From Pseudomonadota bacterium (lineage in GTDB: Bacteria > Pseudomonadota > Alphaproteobacteria > Rhizobiales > Xanthobacteraceae), in NCBI GenBank assembly GCA_023422775.1, contig JAFAGM010000139.1:62001-126000 (forward strand): a stretch of DNA of 64,000 bases, read 5' to 3'. Under the pieces are notes generated by a model. That model was not told the origin of the DNA and ran no database searches. It saw only the letters and a list, made by a program, of their open reading frames with translations. Within the stretch, counting starts at the first letter, position 1, and every line of letters begins with the position of its first letter. The position numbers and the translations under genes are program-made. Shown here piece by piece: positions 27,325 through 36,554 of this stretch.

Positions 27325-28227
27325 TCAGGCTTCCTGCGCAAGCGCCGCACGCGCGGCCGCCAGCTCCTTTTTCTGCGCCGGGCTCACCTTCGGATATGTC
27401 AGGTCGAGCTGCTCTACCGCCTCCACGATCGCCGCCGCGACGACTAGCCGGGTGAACCATTTGTTGTCGGCCGGCACCACGTACCACGGCGCGTGCTCCG
27501 ACGCCGTTGCCCCGATTGCCGCCTCGAACGAGCGCATATAGTCGCGCCAGTATTGGCGCTCGTGCACGTCCGAGGCCGAGAATTTCCAGTTCCTTTCCGG
27601 GGTGTCGAGACGCTTCATGAAGCGCTTTTTTTGTTCGTCGCGCGACACGTTGAGGAAGAATTTGAGGATGACCACTCCCTGGCGGGTGAGGTAATCCTCG
27701 AAGTGCGCGATGTCGGCGAGCCGTTGGTCCCAGATGTTCTTGCCTACCAATGACGGCGGCAGCTTTTGCCGTTTCAGGATCTCCTCGTGGACGCGCACGA
27801 CCAGCACCTCTTCGTAGTAGGAACGGTTGAATATGCCGATCCGGCCACGCTCCGGCAGACGCGTGACATAACGCCAGAGGAAGTCATGATCGAGATCCTC
27901 CTGTGAAGGCTGCTTGAACGAAAAGACCTGGCAGCCCTGCGGATTCACACCGGACATGACATGCTTGATGGTGCTGTCCTTGCCTGCCGCATCCATGGCC
28001 TGGAACACCAGCAACAGCGACCAGCGATCCTGGGCATAGAGCATGTCCTGCTCCTCTGCGAGCCACTGTGTGCCCCGCTGAAGCAGCTCGGCGGCTTCGC
28101 CCTTTTCCATCTTCAGGCCGCGCGTATCGCAAGGGTCGAAATCGTTCAATCGAAAACCCTTTCCCCTGGCAACACGGAACGGGTGAACATATTTTTCGAT
28201 CTGATCGAGGATTTCCTTTCTCGGCAT
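27325..28227 (-). CDS. Polyphosphate kinase 2 family protein
   Basis: A 300-residue PPK2 enzyme, which moves phosphate between polyphosphate and nucleotides. The P-loop is MDAAGKDSTIKHVMSGVNPQ (residues 78-97), the Walker B and lid region IGIFNRSYYEEVLVVRVHEE, then DQRLADIAHFEDYLTRQGVV and KRFMKRLDTPERNWKFSASD. This length and the HVMSGVNPQG sequence fit the one-domain PPK2 group (class I or III cannot be told by eye). The start at 28227 has GGGAGG eight bases upstream; the frame is open far upstream but without family sequence. Upstream of the Na/Pi gene in a likely operon. Confidence 0.93.
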   Translation of the reverse strand: MPRKEILDQIEKYVHPFRVARGKGFRLNDFDPCDTRGLKMEKGEAAELLQRGTQWLAEEQDMLYAQDRWSLLLVFQAMDAAGKDSTIKHVMSGVNPQGCQVFSFKQPSQEDLDHDFLWRYVTRLPERGRIGIFNRSYYEEVLVVRVHEEILKRQKLPPSLVGKNIWDQRLADIAHFEDYLTRQGVVILKFFLNVSRDEQKKRFMKRLDTPERNWKFSASDVHERQYWRDYMRSFEAAIGATASEHAPWYVVPADNKWFTRLVVAAAIVEAVEQLDLTYPKVSPAQKKELAAARAALAQEA

Positions 28228-28732
28228 GGTGCAACCTCCCGCTTTCAGGTGATGACCTCGCGCCGTCGGCTCGTGGTCGTGTGCTTGATCTGCCAATCGG
28301 TTGGGCACCGTCCACGCTATCAGAAGTAGGCGGTTTGTTCGCCCGAGCTTGAGGCAGCTCCGGTCCCGGGCGCGCGTGCGGCTCGTATTCCATGCGGTTC
28401 GGTCGACGACCGATCCTGCATTGCAGCAATCGGCGGGTTTCTGCCTTGTCGGATCCCTGATCGAACCGCGCCGGACATCGATCGCTCTCCGAACGCGGGT
28501 ATCCCTGGCAGTCGCCGGCGTCGTGGTCAGTGATCGATCCGCAAGACCTCGGGCGCGTGGTGCACGGTCGCGATGACGGCGCAAGCGAGGGCCTTGCCCC
28601 GGACGATATTGATATAGATCAACGCTGAGTCCGGCGAGGGTGGAGAAAGTTCGTGTCCACAATCCAGGCGACGCCAGTCTGGATGCGCTCGCGGCTGGAT
28701 CCTGTAATCGGCTGACTTCCTGGAGCGTCGGC
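28228..28732. other. Long divergent intergenic region between PPK2 and the P-type ATPase
   Basis: This 505-base stretch has no convincing gene on either strand; open frames through it have no family-like sequence and their codon pattern is poor. It holds a perfect FixK/FNR box at 28609-28622. The length suggests that both promoters, and perhaps a decayed gene, lie here. Confidence 0.6.
28609..28622. promoter_or_regulatory. FixK/FNR-type binding site upstream of the P-type ATPase gene
   Basis: TTGATATAGATCAA is a perfect match to the FNR/FixK consensus TTGAT-N4-ATCAA. It ends 110 bases before the ATPase start codon, which leaves room for a start of transcription about 40 bases after the centre and a short leader. 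In Bradyrhizobium, FixK2 activates genes at low oxygen through such sites. It is 381 bases from the PPK2 start, so control of that operon is less likely but possible. Confidence 0.78.
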
Positions 28733-31513
28733 ATGAGCGCCGCAGCGAACGCACATTCGACCACCGAAGCGACGCCATGGCACGCAAAAGCCGGGCATGA
28801 GGTCCTGACGCAGCTTGGCGCCAGTTGCGAAAAAGGGCTGGACCCCGCCGAGGCCGCGATCCGCCTTCAGAAATACGGACCCAACCGCTTGCCGGAAGGC
28901 AAGAAGCGCGGGCCGTTCGCGCGGTTTCTCTCGCAGTTCAACAACATCCTGGTCTACGTACTGCTGGCCGCGGGATTCACCAAGTTGATGCTGAACCTGT
29001 GGGTCGACGCGGCGATCATCTTTGGCGTGGTCGTTCTCAACGCATTGCTCGGGTTCGTGCAGGAGGGCAAGGCGGAGAGGGCGCTCGATTCGATCCGCAA
29101 CATGCTGTCCGCCGAGGCTCGGACGGTCCGCGCCGGCGAGACCCGCATGATTCCGGCGGACCAGCTTGTGCCGGGAGACGTCGTGCTCCTGGAATCGGGC
29201 GACAAGATCCCGGCGGATCTGCGCCTCATCGAGACCAAGAACTTGCGCACCGAAGAAGCCGCGCTTACCGGCGAGTCGGTGCCGGCGGAGAAGAGCGCCG
29301 ACGCCGTGCCCGCGAACGCGACGGTTGGGGATCGCGAAAGCATGGCATTCTCCGGCACGATGGTCGTATCCGGCCGCGCGACCGGCGTGGTCGTGTCGAC
29401 CGGAAGTGAAACCGAACTCGGCCGCATCAACCGGCTGCTCGCCAGCGTCAGTCCGCTTGAGACGCCTCTGCTGCGGCAGATCAAGAAGTTCGGCTACAGC
29501 ATCACGGCCGCGATCGGGGTGATCAGCGTCCTGATCTTCGCCTATGGCAAGTGGGTGAAGCAGATGGACTTCGTCGAACTCTTCCAGGCCGTCGTTGGCA
29601 TCGCAGTGTCCTTGATACCTGAAGGATTGCCCGCCCTGATCACGATTACCCTGGCCATCGGCGTGCAGCGCATGGCCTCGCGCAACGCCATCATCCGACG
29701 TTTGCCTGCGGTCGAAACCCTCGGCTCGGTATCCCGGATCTGCTCCGACAAGACGGGCACACTGACGCTCATGGAGATGATGGTCGTGTCCGCGATCACG
29801 GCCGACTCGACGTATCAGGTGACCGGGGACGGCTACTCACCCAAGGGAGATGTCAGGAGGGACGGGCAGCCGGCGGTCAAGGACCCGGTCCTTGCGCTGA
29901 TGGGCCGGGTCTCCCTGCTTTGCAACGATGCCGAGTTGTTCGAGGAAGACGGCGCATGGAAAGTCGAGGGCGATCCGACGGAAGGCGCCCTTTATCCGTT
30001 TGCGGCGAAGCTCGGCATGGACCGGCAGGCCGAGCAGGCTGCAGCCCCGCGGATCGATGTCATTCCCTTTGAATCCGAGCACAAGTTCATGGCGACGCTT
30101 CAGAAAACTGCAAGCGGTACGCAGGTGCTGCTCGTCAAGGGCGCCCCCGAAGTCATCCTGGAGCACTGTGACCGCCAGCAGTCCACCGATGGCCAGCCGA
30201 AACCGCTCGACCGCGAATACTTCCTCGAGCAGTCAGACAAGCTTGCGGCCCAGGGCGAGCGTGTGCTGGCGTTTGCGTGGCTCGAAAATCCGGACGTCAA
30301 GGCAGGTGCCCTTTCCGCCGCCGATCTGCCAAGGACGCTCGTATTGCTTGGCCTGATCGGGCTGCTCGATCCGCCCCGCAAGGAGGCCATCGAGGCCGTG
30401 AAGGAGTGCCACGAAGGTGGCATCCGGGTCACCATGATCACCGGCGATCACAAGATCACCGCCGCGGCGATCGCCAGGATGCTTGGTCTTGGCGACGGCA
30501 AGACGGCGATCGCAGGCGCGGAGATCGAGGACATGGACACCGCGACGCTGCAGGAGTGCGTCCGCGATGTCGACGTCTTCGCGCGCGCCAGCCCCGAGCA
30601 CAAGCTGCGTCTGGTGAAGGCGATCCAGGCCAATAACCAGATCGTGGCGATGACGGGCGACGGCGTGAACGACGCGCCTTCCCTCAAGAAGGCCGACATC
30701 GGCGTTGCGATGGGCATCAAGGGCACCGAGGTAACCAAGGAAGCCGCCGGGATGATCCTGGCCGACGACAACTTCGCCTCGATCTCCGCGGCGGTGAAGG
30801 AAGGGCGCACCGTCTACAACAATATCGAGAAGGCCATGCTCTTCCTTCTGCCAACCAACGTCGCGCAGGCGCTGGTGATCGCCGTTGCAATCTTCCTCGG
30901 GTTCACCATGCCGATCACGGCCCCGCAGGTTCTCTGGGTCAACATGGTGACGTCGGTTGCACTTGGGCTGGTGATCTCCTTCGAGCCGCACGAAATCGAC
31001 GTCATGCAGCGCCCGCCGCGCGCAGTGGATCGCCCGATCGTAACGGGCTTCGGGATCTGGCGCATCATCTTCGTCGGTCTGGCGCTTCTCGCCTACACGC
31101 TGCTGGCGTTCTTCTGGATGAAAGCCGAGGGCGCTTCCGAAGGGCTGGCGCGGACGGTGGCGGTCAATGCCATCACGATCGGCCAGGTGTTCTACCTCTT
31201 GAACAGCCGCTACCTGCTCGACTCCTCGATCGGCATCAAGGCACATACTGGCAACGCCTATCTGCCGCTGGGCATCGCAGCCGTGGTGATCCTGCAACTG
31301 GCTTTCACCTACGCGCCGCCACTCCAGGCGCTATTCGGCAACGAAGCCATCCCGCTTTGGGTCTGGCCCTGGCTTCTTGCCGGCGGCTTGCTGTTCTTCC
31401 TCGTTGTGGAGGCAGAGAAGCTCGTCATTCGCTCATCGAGTTCGCTGCGAAAATTGGTCGTCGCCATGGAAGCCGGCGGTGAACAATCTGCAGCAGCTCG
31501 ATTCAGTTTGTGA
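28733..31513 (+). CDS. P-type cation ATPase (type II, calcium-ATPase-like)
   Basis: A 926-residue ion pump of the inner membrane. The N-terminal cation ATPase domain is seen in GLDPAEAAIRLQKYGPNRLP, the actuator loop has EAALTGESVPAEKS, helix M4 has VSLIPEGLPALITITLAIGV (PEGL motif of Ca2+/Na+/H+ type II pumps), and the phosphorylated Asp339 lies in ICSDKTGTLTLMEMM. The hinge is MTGDGVNDAPSLKKADIGVA, and ten membrane helices fit. The transported ion (Ca2+, Mg2+, K+/Na+) cannot be read from sequence by eye. The start at 28733 is preferred over 28640. Likely induced at low oxygen by the upstream FixK box. Confidence 0.92.
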   Translation: MSAAANAHSTTEATPWHAKAGHEVLTQLGASCEKGLDPAEAAIRLQKYGPNRLPEGKKRGPFARFLSQFNNILVYVLLAAGFTKLMLNLWVDAAIIFGVVVLNALLGFVQEGKAERALDSIRNMLSAEARTVRAGETRMIPADQLVPGDVVLLESGDKIPADLRLIETKNLRTEEAALTGESVPAEKSADAVPANATVGDRESMAFSGTMVVSGRATGVVVSTGSETELGRINRLLASVSPLETPLLRQIKKFGYSITAAIGVISVLIFAYGKWVKQMDFVELFQAVVGIAVSLIPEGLPALITITLAIGVQRMASRNAIIRRLPAVETLGSVSRICSDKTGTLTLMEMMVVSAITADSTYQVTGDGYSPKGDVRRDGQPAVKDPVLALMGRVSLLCNDAELFEEDGAWKVEGDPTEGALYPFAAKLGMDRQAEQAAAPRIDVIPFESEHKFMATLQKTASGTQVLLVKGAPEVILEHCDRQQSTDGQPKPLDREYFLEQSDKLAAQGERVLAFAWLENPDVKAGALSAADLPRTLVLLGLIGLLDPPRKEAIEAVKECHEGGIRVTMITGDHKITAAAIARMLGLGDGKTAIAGAEIEDMDTATLQECVRDVDVFARASPEHKLRLVKAIQANNQIVAMTGDGVNDAPSLKKADIGVAMGIKGTEVTKEAAGMILADDNFASISAAVKEGRTVYNNIEKAMLFLLPTNVAQALVIAVAIFLGFTMPITAPQVLWVNMVTSVALGLVISFEPHEIDVMQRPPRAVDRPIVTGFGIWRIIFVGLALLAYTLLAFFWMKAEGASEGLARTVAVNAITIGQVFYLLNSRYLLDSSIGIKAHTGNAYLPLGIAAVVILQLAFTYAPPLQALFGNEAIPLWVWPWLLAGGLLFFLVVEAEKLVIRSSSSLRKLVVAMEAGGEQSAAARFSL

Positions 31514-31558
31514 GCGACTCCGCGCGTGTCTGGCTGATCTTGTCTCCGGCTGATCTTG

Positions 31559-32566
31559 TCAATGCGACCGCGCCAGGCAGAACGCCACGACCTGTTCGAG
31601 CGCGGTCTTCATCGGCGAGGCCGGGAACAGCGCCAGTGCGTCGACGGCCATCGCGCCGTAGTGCTGGGCGCGGCTGATCGTGTCTTCCAGCGCGCGATGC
31701 TTGGTCATCAATCCGATGGCGTGATCGAGATCGCCGTCGCCGATCTCGCCGCGCTCCAGCGCCCTGATCCAGAACGCGCGCTCGCTGTCATTGCCGCGGC
31801 GGAATGCCAGGACCACCGGCAGCGTGATCTTGCCCTCGCGGAAGTCGTCGCCGACGTTCTTGCCGAGCTTTGCCGACTTGCCGCCATAGTCGAGCACGTC
31901 GTCGACGAGCTGGAAAGCGATGCCGAGATTCATGCCGACCGAGCGGCACGCGGTCTGCTCGGCCTTGGGCCGGTTCGCGATGACAGGTCCGACCTCGCAG
32001 GCGGCAGCGAACAGTTCGGCGGTCTTGCCGCGGATGACGGCGAGATACTCGTCCTCGGTGGTGGCGGTGTTCTTGGCGGCCGCGAGCTGCATCACTTCGC
32101 CTTCGGCGATGGTGGCGGCAGCCGAGGAAAGAATATCGAGCGCGCGCAGCGAGCCGACCTCGACCATCATGCGAAACGCCTGGCCGAGCAGGAAATCGCC
32201 GACCAGCACGCTGGCTTCATTGCCCCACAGCATCCGCGCCGACAGCTTGCCGCGCCGCAATTCGCTCTCGTCAACCACGTCGTCGTGCAGCAGCGTCGCC
32301 GTGTGCATGAATTCGACCGATGCCGCGAGCTTGATATGGCCGTCGCCGGAATAGCCGGTGAGGCTCGCCATCGCGAGCGTCAGCATCGGGCGGAGACGCT
32401 TGCCGCCGGAGGAGATCAGGTGGTTGGCGACCTCGGGAATCATGGTGACTTCCGACCCTGTCCGCGACAGGATCGTGGCGTTGACCCGTTCCATATCGGC
32501 CGCGACCAGCCCGACCAGTGCATCGATCGAAGCGTTCGGGCTCTCGAAAGGTACAATAACCGCCAC
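31559..32566 (-). CDS. ispB: Polyprenyl (octaprenyl/decaprenyl) diphosphate synthase
   Basis: A 335-residue trans-prenyltransferase that builds the ubiquinone side chain. The two aspartate-rich motifs are LLHDDVVDESELRRGK and FQLVDDVLDYGGKSAKLGKN; also clear are HLISSGGKRLRPMLTLAMAS and GDDFREGKITLPVVLAF. The start is a GTG at 32566 (VAVIVPFESPNAS); the frame stays open upstream to 33838, but that part is antisense to other genes and not protein-like. It is convergent with the ATPase gene with a 45-base gap. Confidence 0.94.
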   Translation of the reverse strand: MAVIVPFESPNASIDALVGLVAADMERVNATILSRTGSEVTMIPEVANHLISSGGKRLRPMLTLAMASLTGYSGDGHIKLAASVEFMHTATLLHDDVVDESELRRGKLSARMLWGNEASVLVGDFLLGQAFRMMVEVGSLRALDILSSAAATIAEGEVMQLAAAKNTATTEDEYLAVIRGKTAELFAAACEVGPVIANRPKAEQTACRSVGMNLGIAFQLVDDVLDYGGKSAKLGKNVGDDFREGKITLPVVLAFRRGNDSERAFWIRALERGEIGDGDLDHAIGLMTKHRALEDTISRAQHYGAMAVDALALFPASPMKTALEQVVAFCLARSH

Positions 32567-32624
32567 GCAGGTCTCCACTTTTGGCCAATTCGCACTATTC
32601 TTGCTGCGTCGTAAACCGCCCAAA

Positions 32625-32726
32625 CCCTCATCCTGAGGAGCCCGCAAAGCGGGCGTCTCGAAGGATGAAGGCCACGGACGGGGCCTCATGGTTCGAGACG
32701 CGCTTCGCGCTCCTCGCCATGAGGGT
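32625..32726. repeat. Palindromic repeat, 'cctcatcctgaggag' family, copy 2
   Basis: Starts ccctcatcctgaggagcccg and ends cgcgctcctcgccatgagggt, with inner cgtctcgaaggatgaaggcc and ggcctcatggttcgagacgc. Nearly the same as the copy at 35431-35534 and inverted relative to the copy at 19671-19766. Confidence 0.9.
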
Positions 32727-32810
32727 GACGCAGTCAGAATATCCTGATCTACAATAGAAAGTGCCGGCTGGGGCGGCAAGGGCAGGTAGTGGTTGACAGG
32801 TGCCGCAGAC

Positions 32811-32876
32811 ATCGTTTTCGAGCCAGGTGAATACCGGTTGGCGTGCACAGGGCGCGTCAAAGCCAGGATCTGGAGA
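32811..32876. repeat. Decayed palindromic repeat, 'gcgttttcgagcgaag' family, copy 3
   Basis: The pieces atcgttttcgagccaggtga, taccggttggcgtgcacagg and gcgcgtcaaagccaggatct line up with the better copies at 25462 and 51271, but with several changes and no clear end hairpin. Confidence 0.5.
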
Positions 32877-32946
32877 TTCGGTTTCTGACTCAATCCAGAC
32901 CGAATTGATTCAGCCTGCTCGGCCAGGCGAAAAGGGAGAACGGAAA

Positions 32947-33174
32947 TTGCGGGAACTGGTTCGGACCAACGATATCGTGCTGGTTTCCGCAATCGGCGCG
33001 CTGCTCGACGGCGCCAATATCCATCATCTGGTGCTGGACCAGAACATGAGCGTGATCGAGGGATCGCTCGGCGTGCTGCCGCGTCGCATCCTGGTCCATG
33101 AAGACGACAACCGCGAGGCGCGACAGCTTCTGACCGACGCCGGCCTCGCCCATGAATTGCGGCCCGATGAATGA
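32947..33174 (+). CDS. DUF2007 family protein (TTG start)
   Basis: A 75-residue protein whose body is the DUF2007 domain: ELVRTNDIVLVSAIGALLDG, then ANIHHLVLDQNMSVIEGSLG and ILVHEDDNREARQLL. The family is a small PII-like or ferredoxin-like fold of unknown role. I choose the TTG at 32947 because AGGGAG lies nine bases upstream and the domain begins there; the open frame extends back to 32800 through a repeat element. Its end overlaps the next gene by eight bases, so the two are translationally coupled. Confidence 0.8.
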   Translation: MRELVRTNDIVLVSAIGALLDGANIHHLVLDQNMSVIEGSLGVLPRRILVHEDDNREARQLLTDAGLAHELRPDE

Positions 33175-33934
33175 TCCGGCCCCCGATCTGACCGAGGATG
33201 CGTTTCTCGGCGGGCAATTGCGTTTGCGGCAACTGAAGTCGGGGCATCGCGCCGGTCACGATGCCGTGCTGCTGGCGGCGGCGACGGCGGCGCGTCCGGG
33301 CGATCGCGTCGCCGATCTCGGCGCCGGCGTCGGTGTCGCGGGCCTTGCGGTTGCCCGGCGCGTCGCCGGCATCGATCTGGTTCTGGTCGAGATCGATCCG
33401 GTGCTGACGGGCCTTGCACGCGCCAATGCTGCCGCGAACGCGATCGCCGCCGAAATCATCGCGCTCGATGTCGAAGCCGATGCGGCAGCCTTTGCGTCTG
33501 CCGGGCTCGGTCCCGACAGTGTCGATGCCGTGCTGATGAATCCGCCGTTCAACGATCCCGCGCGGCATCGAACGTCGCCGGACAAAGCGCGCGGCGTCGC
33601 GCATGTGGCGACCGCGACGACGCTTGCGAACTGGGTGCATGCGGCGCGGCGCATTCTCAAATCCAGGGGTGTGCTGACCCTGATCTGGCGCGCCGACGGC
33701 ATTGCCGAGGTGCTGGCCGCGCTCGATCACGGTTTCGGGAGCCTGGAGATCCTGCCGGTTCACGGCGACGCAAGCGGGCCGGCCAACCGTATCCTGGTGC
33801 GTGCCATCAAGGGCGGGCGGGCGCCGACGCAGATCCATCCCGCCCTGATGCTCAATGATGAGTCCGGCGTGCCCAATAAATGGGTGCAGCAGATTCTGGC
33901 GGGGAAGGGGTGTTTGCGGCTTGCGAGGCCGTAA
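33167..33934 (+). CDS. tRNA1(Val) (adenine37-N6)-methyltransferase-like protein
   Basis: A 255-residue SAM-dependent methyltransferase of the TrmN6/YfiC family. It has the SAM motif VADLGAGVGVAGLAVARRVA, the early loop LKSGHRAGHDAVLLAAATAA and the N6-adenine motif VLMNPPFNDPARHRTSPDKA. These are the usual marks of the enzyme that methylates A37 of tRNA-Val in E. coli; the target here is inferred. The start at 33167 overlaps the DUF2007 stop. Confidence 0.88.
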   Translation: MNDPAPDLTEDAFLGGQLRLRQLKSGHRAGHDAVLLAAATAARPGDRVADLGAGVGVAGLAVARRVAGIDLVLVEIDPVLTGLARANAAANAIAAEIIALDVEADAAAFASAGLGPDSVDAVLMNPPFNDPARHRTSPDKARGVAHVATATTLANWVHAARRILKSRGVLTLIWRADGIAEVLAALDHGFGSLEILPVHGDASGPANRILVRAIKGGRAPTQIHPALMLNDESGVPNKWVQQILAGKGCLRLARP

Positions 33935-33973
33935 GGAAAGCCCGATCGCGCGCGACGCGTTTCGATCGGGGTC

Positions 33974-34072
33974 CTATTGCGGCTGCGTTTCCGACTGCCG
34001 CTTCGGCGCCGAAGTGAAATAGGTCGCGGTCACCAGAGTGCCGATGAGCATTATCAGCAGGTAGACTTTCAT
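33974..34072 (-). CDS. Very small membrane protein (32 residues)
   Basis: Sequence starts MKVYLLIMLIGTLVTATYFT and ends in a short polar tail SAPKRQSETQPQ. One membrane helix is clear. A ribosome site GGAGAG lies six bases before the ATG. It sits in the gap between the methyltransferase gene (convergent) and the S49 protease gene (divergent). Small proteins of this sort are often missed; function unknown. Confidence 0.6.
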   Translation of the reverse strand: MKVYLLIMLIGTLVTATYFTSAPKRQSETQPQ

Positions 34073-34196
34073 GTCACTCTCCGCTGCCCCATTGCAGCCT
34101 CGACGGCCACAATGCAAAAGGCGCTCCGGCCACAAGACGTTCCAGCCTTCGCAATGACATTGGCGCGATAAAAAATGGTTAATTCGAGGTAACGGC

Positions 34197-35108
34197 ATGA
34201 GTGAACATTTAAGTGATCGTACCGGACTGCCGGGCCTCATCGACAGGATCAGGGAATTCGTTCCAGCCAGGTTCCGGCGCGGAGTCGCCGTCGTGCCGGT
34301 GGTGCGATTGTCGGGTGTGATCGGCGCGGTTACGCCGCTGCGGCCGGGCCTGTCGCTGGCGGGTGTCGCCAGGACGCTCGAACGCGCCTTTGCCGTCAAG
34401 CACGCCAAGGCCGTGGCGCTGGTGATCAATTCGCCCGGCGGTTCGCCGGTGCAATCGCGCCAGATCTACTTGCGGATCAGGCAACTGGCCGCGGAAAAGA
34501 AACTGCCGGTCTTGGTGTTCGTCGAGGACGTCGCGGCTTCCGGCGGCTACATGATCGCCTGCGCGGGCGACGAGATATTCTGCGACCCGTCCTCGATCCT
34601 CGGCTCGATCGGCGTAGTCGGCGGCAGTTTCGGTTTTCAGGACCTGATGAAGAGAATCGGTGTCGAACGGCGGCTGTACACGGCGGGCGAGCACAAGGCG
34701 ACGCTCGATCCGTTCCTGCCCGAAAATCCGGATGACGTGGCGCGCCTGAAGGCGCTTCAGCGCGAGATCCACGCCATCTTCATCGCGCTCGTCAAGGACA
34801 GCCGCGGCGCGCGCCTCAAGGGCGCCGACGACGTGCTGTTCACCGGCGAATACTGGGCGGGCGAGAAATCCATATCGCTGGGCCTGGCGGATTCCATCGG
34901 CGATCTCCGTTCGACGCTGCGCGCGCGTTTCGGCGAGAAGGTGCTGACGCCCGTGATCGCGCCCTCCAGCGGGATGCTGTCGGGGCTGCTTGGGCGCCGG
35001 GCGCCGGGAGCAGGGTCGCTGGCCGCGTTGGAGGGTATCGGAGGATTGCCGGATGATCTGATTTCGGCGCTCGAAACCCGGGCGATCTGGGCCAAATTCG
35101 GGTTCTAG
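34197..35108 (+). CDS. S49 family serine peptidase (SppA/SohB type)
   Basis: A 303-residue ClpP-fold serine protease. The catalytic Ser115 lies in FVEDVAASGGYMIACAGDEI and Lys167 in LYTAGEHKATLDPFLPE; VALVINSPGGSPVQSRQIYL forms the oxyanion region. It is the short form with one domain. Only a weak hydrophobic stretch is near the N-terminus (AVVPVVRLSGVIGAV), so membrane attachment is unclear. Family members degrade signal peptides or membrane proteins. GAGGT lies nine bases upstream of the start. Confidence 0.92.
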   Translation: MSEHLSDRTGLPGLIDRIREFVPARFRRGVAVVPVVRLSGVIGAVTPLRPGLSLAGVARTLERAFAVKHAKAVALVINSPGGSPVQSRQIYLRIRQLAAEKKLPVLVFVEDVAASGGYMIACAGDEIFCDPSSILGSIGVVGGSFGFQDLMKRIGVERRLYTAGEHKATLDPFLPENPDDVARLKALQREIHAIFIALVKDSRGARLKGADDVLFTGEYWAGEKSISLGLADSIGDLRSTLRARFGEKVLTPVIAPSSGMLSGLLGRRAPGAGSLAALEGIGGLPDDLISALETRAIWAKFGF

Positions 35109-35208
35109 CGATCAACAAGAGGTCAACGAACCGCGCCATTTAGCCCCAAAAGTGGAATTGCGGCGCGGCCCGGTCTGGGTGAGAATGCGCGTCATTGGGG
35201 GCTGATAC

Positions 35209-35421
35209 GTGAACGACAAGGATCGACCGATGCCGCCGCTGATCGCATTCGCAGGAGCCCTGGGTGGGCTCGCCGTGGTCCGCTGGGCCTACAAGACTGC
35301 CGTCCGCATCAACCGGGAACTTGAAGAGGCGCGGATGGCCCGCGTCGCCGAGGCCGCCCCCACGGGCGAGATTCCCACCCTCCGCCGCGACCCCGTGACC
35401 GGGGCGTACAGGCCGGGTTGA
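35209..35421 (+). CDS. Small protein with N-terminal membrane helix, unknown function
   Basis: A 70-residue protein from a GTG start, with a hydrophobic segment PPLIAFAGALGGLAVVRWAY, a coiled polar region RINRELEEARMARVAEAA and a conserved-looking end PTLRRDPVTGAYRPG. GGGGG lies eight bases upstream. It stands between the S49 protease gene and glyQ in the same direction. No function can be given. Confidence 0.7.
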   Translation: MNDKDRPMPPLIAFAGALGGLAVVRWAYKTAVRINRELEEARMARVAEAAPTGEIPTLRRDPVTGAYRPG

Positions 35422-35430
35422 GCCCACAGA

Positions 35431-35534
35431 CCTCATCCTGAGGAGCGGGCGCAGCCCGCGTATCGAAGGATGGCCGCAAAATCGGGGCCTCATGGTTCGA
35501 GACGCGCGGCGCTGCCGCGCTCCTCACCATGAGG
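35431..35534. repeat. Palindromic repeat, 'cctcatcctgaggag' family, copy 3
   Basis: Starts cctcatcctgaggagcgggc and ends ccgcgctcctcaccatgagg, with inner ggcctcatggttcgagacgc. It lies between the 70-residue protein gene and glyQ and ends 88 bases before the chosen glyQ start. Confidence 0.9.
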
Positions 35535-35621
35535 AATACCAGCCCCCATCGCCTTGATTCCCCGCTTCCGCGCCGATACGGTCCCGCGCTCCAAACCCCC
35601 CACGCGAGACCGATTCTGCCG

Positions 35622-36553
<932 letters not shown>

Positions 36554-36554
<1 letters not shown>

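Larger units (their letters stand above)
32567..32946. other. Divergent intergenic region with two palindromic repeats
   Basis: The 380 bases between the polyprenyl synthase and DUF2007 genes hold no gene. They contain a 'cctcatcctgaggag' element (32625-32726) and a decayed 'gcgttttcgagcgaag' element (about 32811-32876). The remaining bases must hold both promoters. Confidence 0.7.

Noticed and set aside
28287..28300. A second FixK/FNR box (ttgatctgccaatc) nearer the PPK2 start
   Set aside because: Only the left half matches TTGAT; the right half is CAATC instead of ATCAA, so it is not a credible site.
27325..28764. A 479-residue version of PPK2 extended by 179 residues
   Set aside because: The extension has no family sequence and a poor codon pattern, while the ATG at 28227 has a strong ribosome site.
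28527..28787. An 86-residue minus-strand frame in the PPK2-ATPase gap
   Set aside because: The end (VIATVHHAPEVLRIDH) looked protein-like, but the start overlaps the ATPase gene and no ribosome site or family is seen.
31559..33838. A 759-residue minus-strand open frame covering the polyprenyl synthase and beyond
   Set aside because: Only the part after the GTG at 32566 looks like protein. The upstream part is antisense to the DUF2007 and methyltransferase genes.
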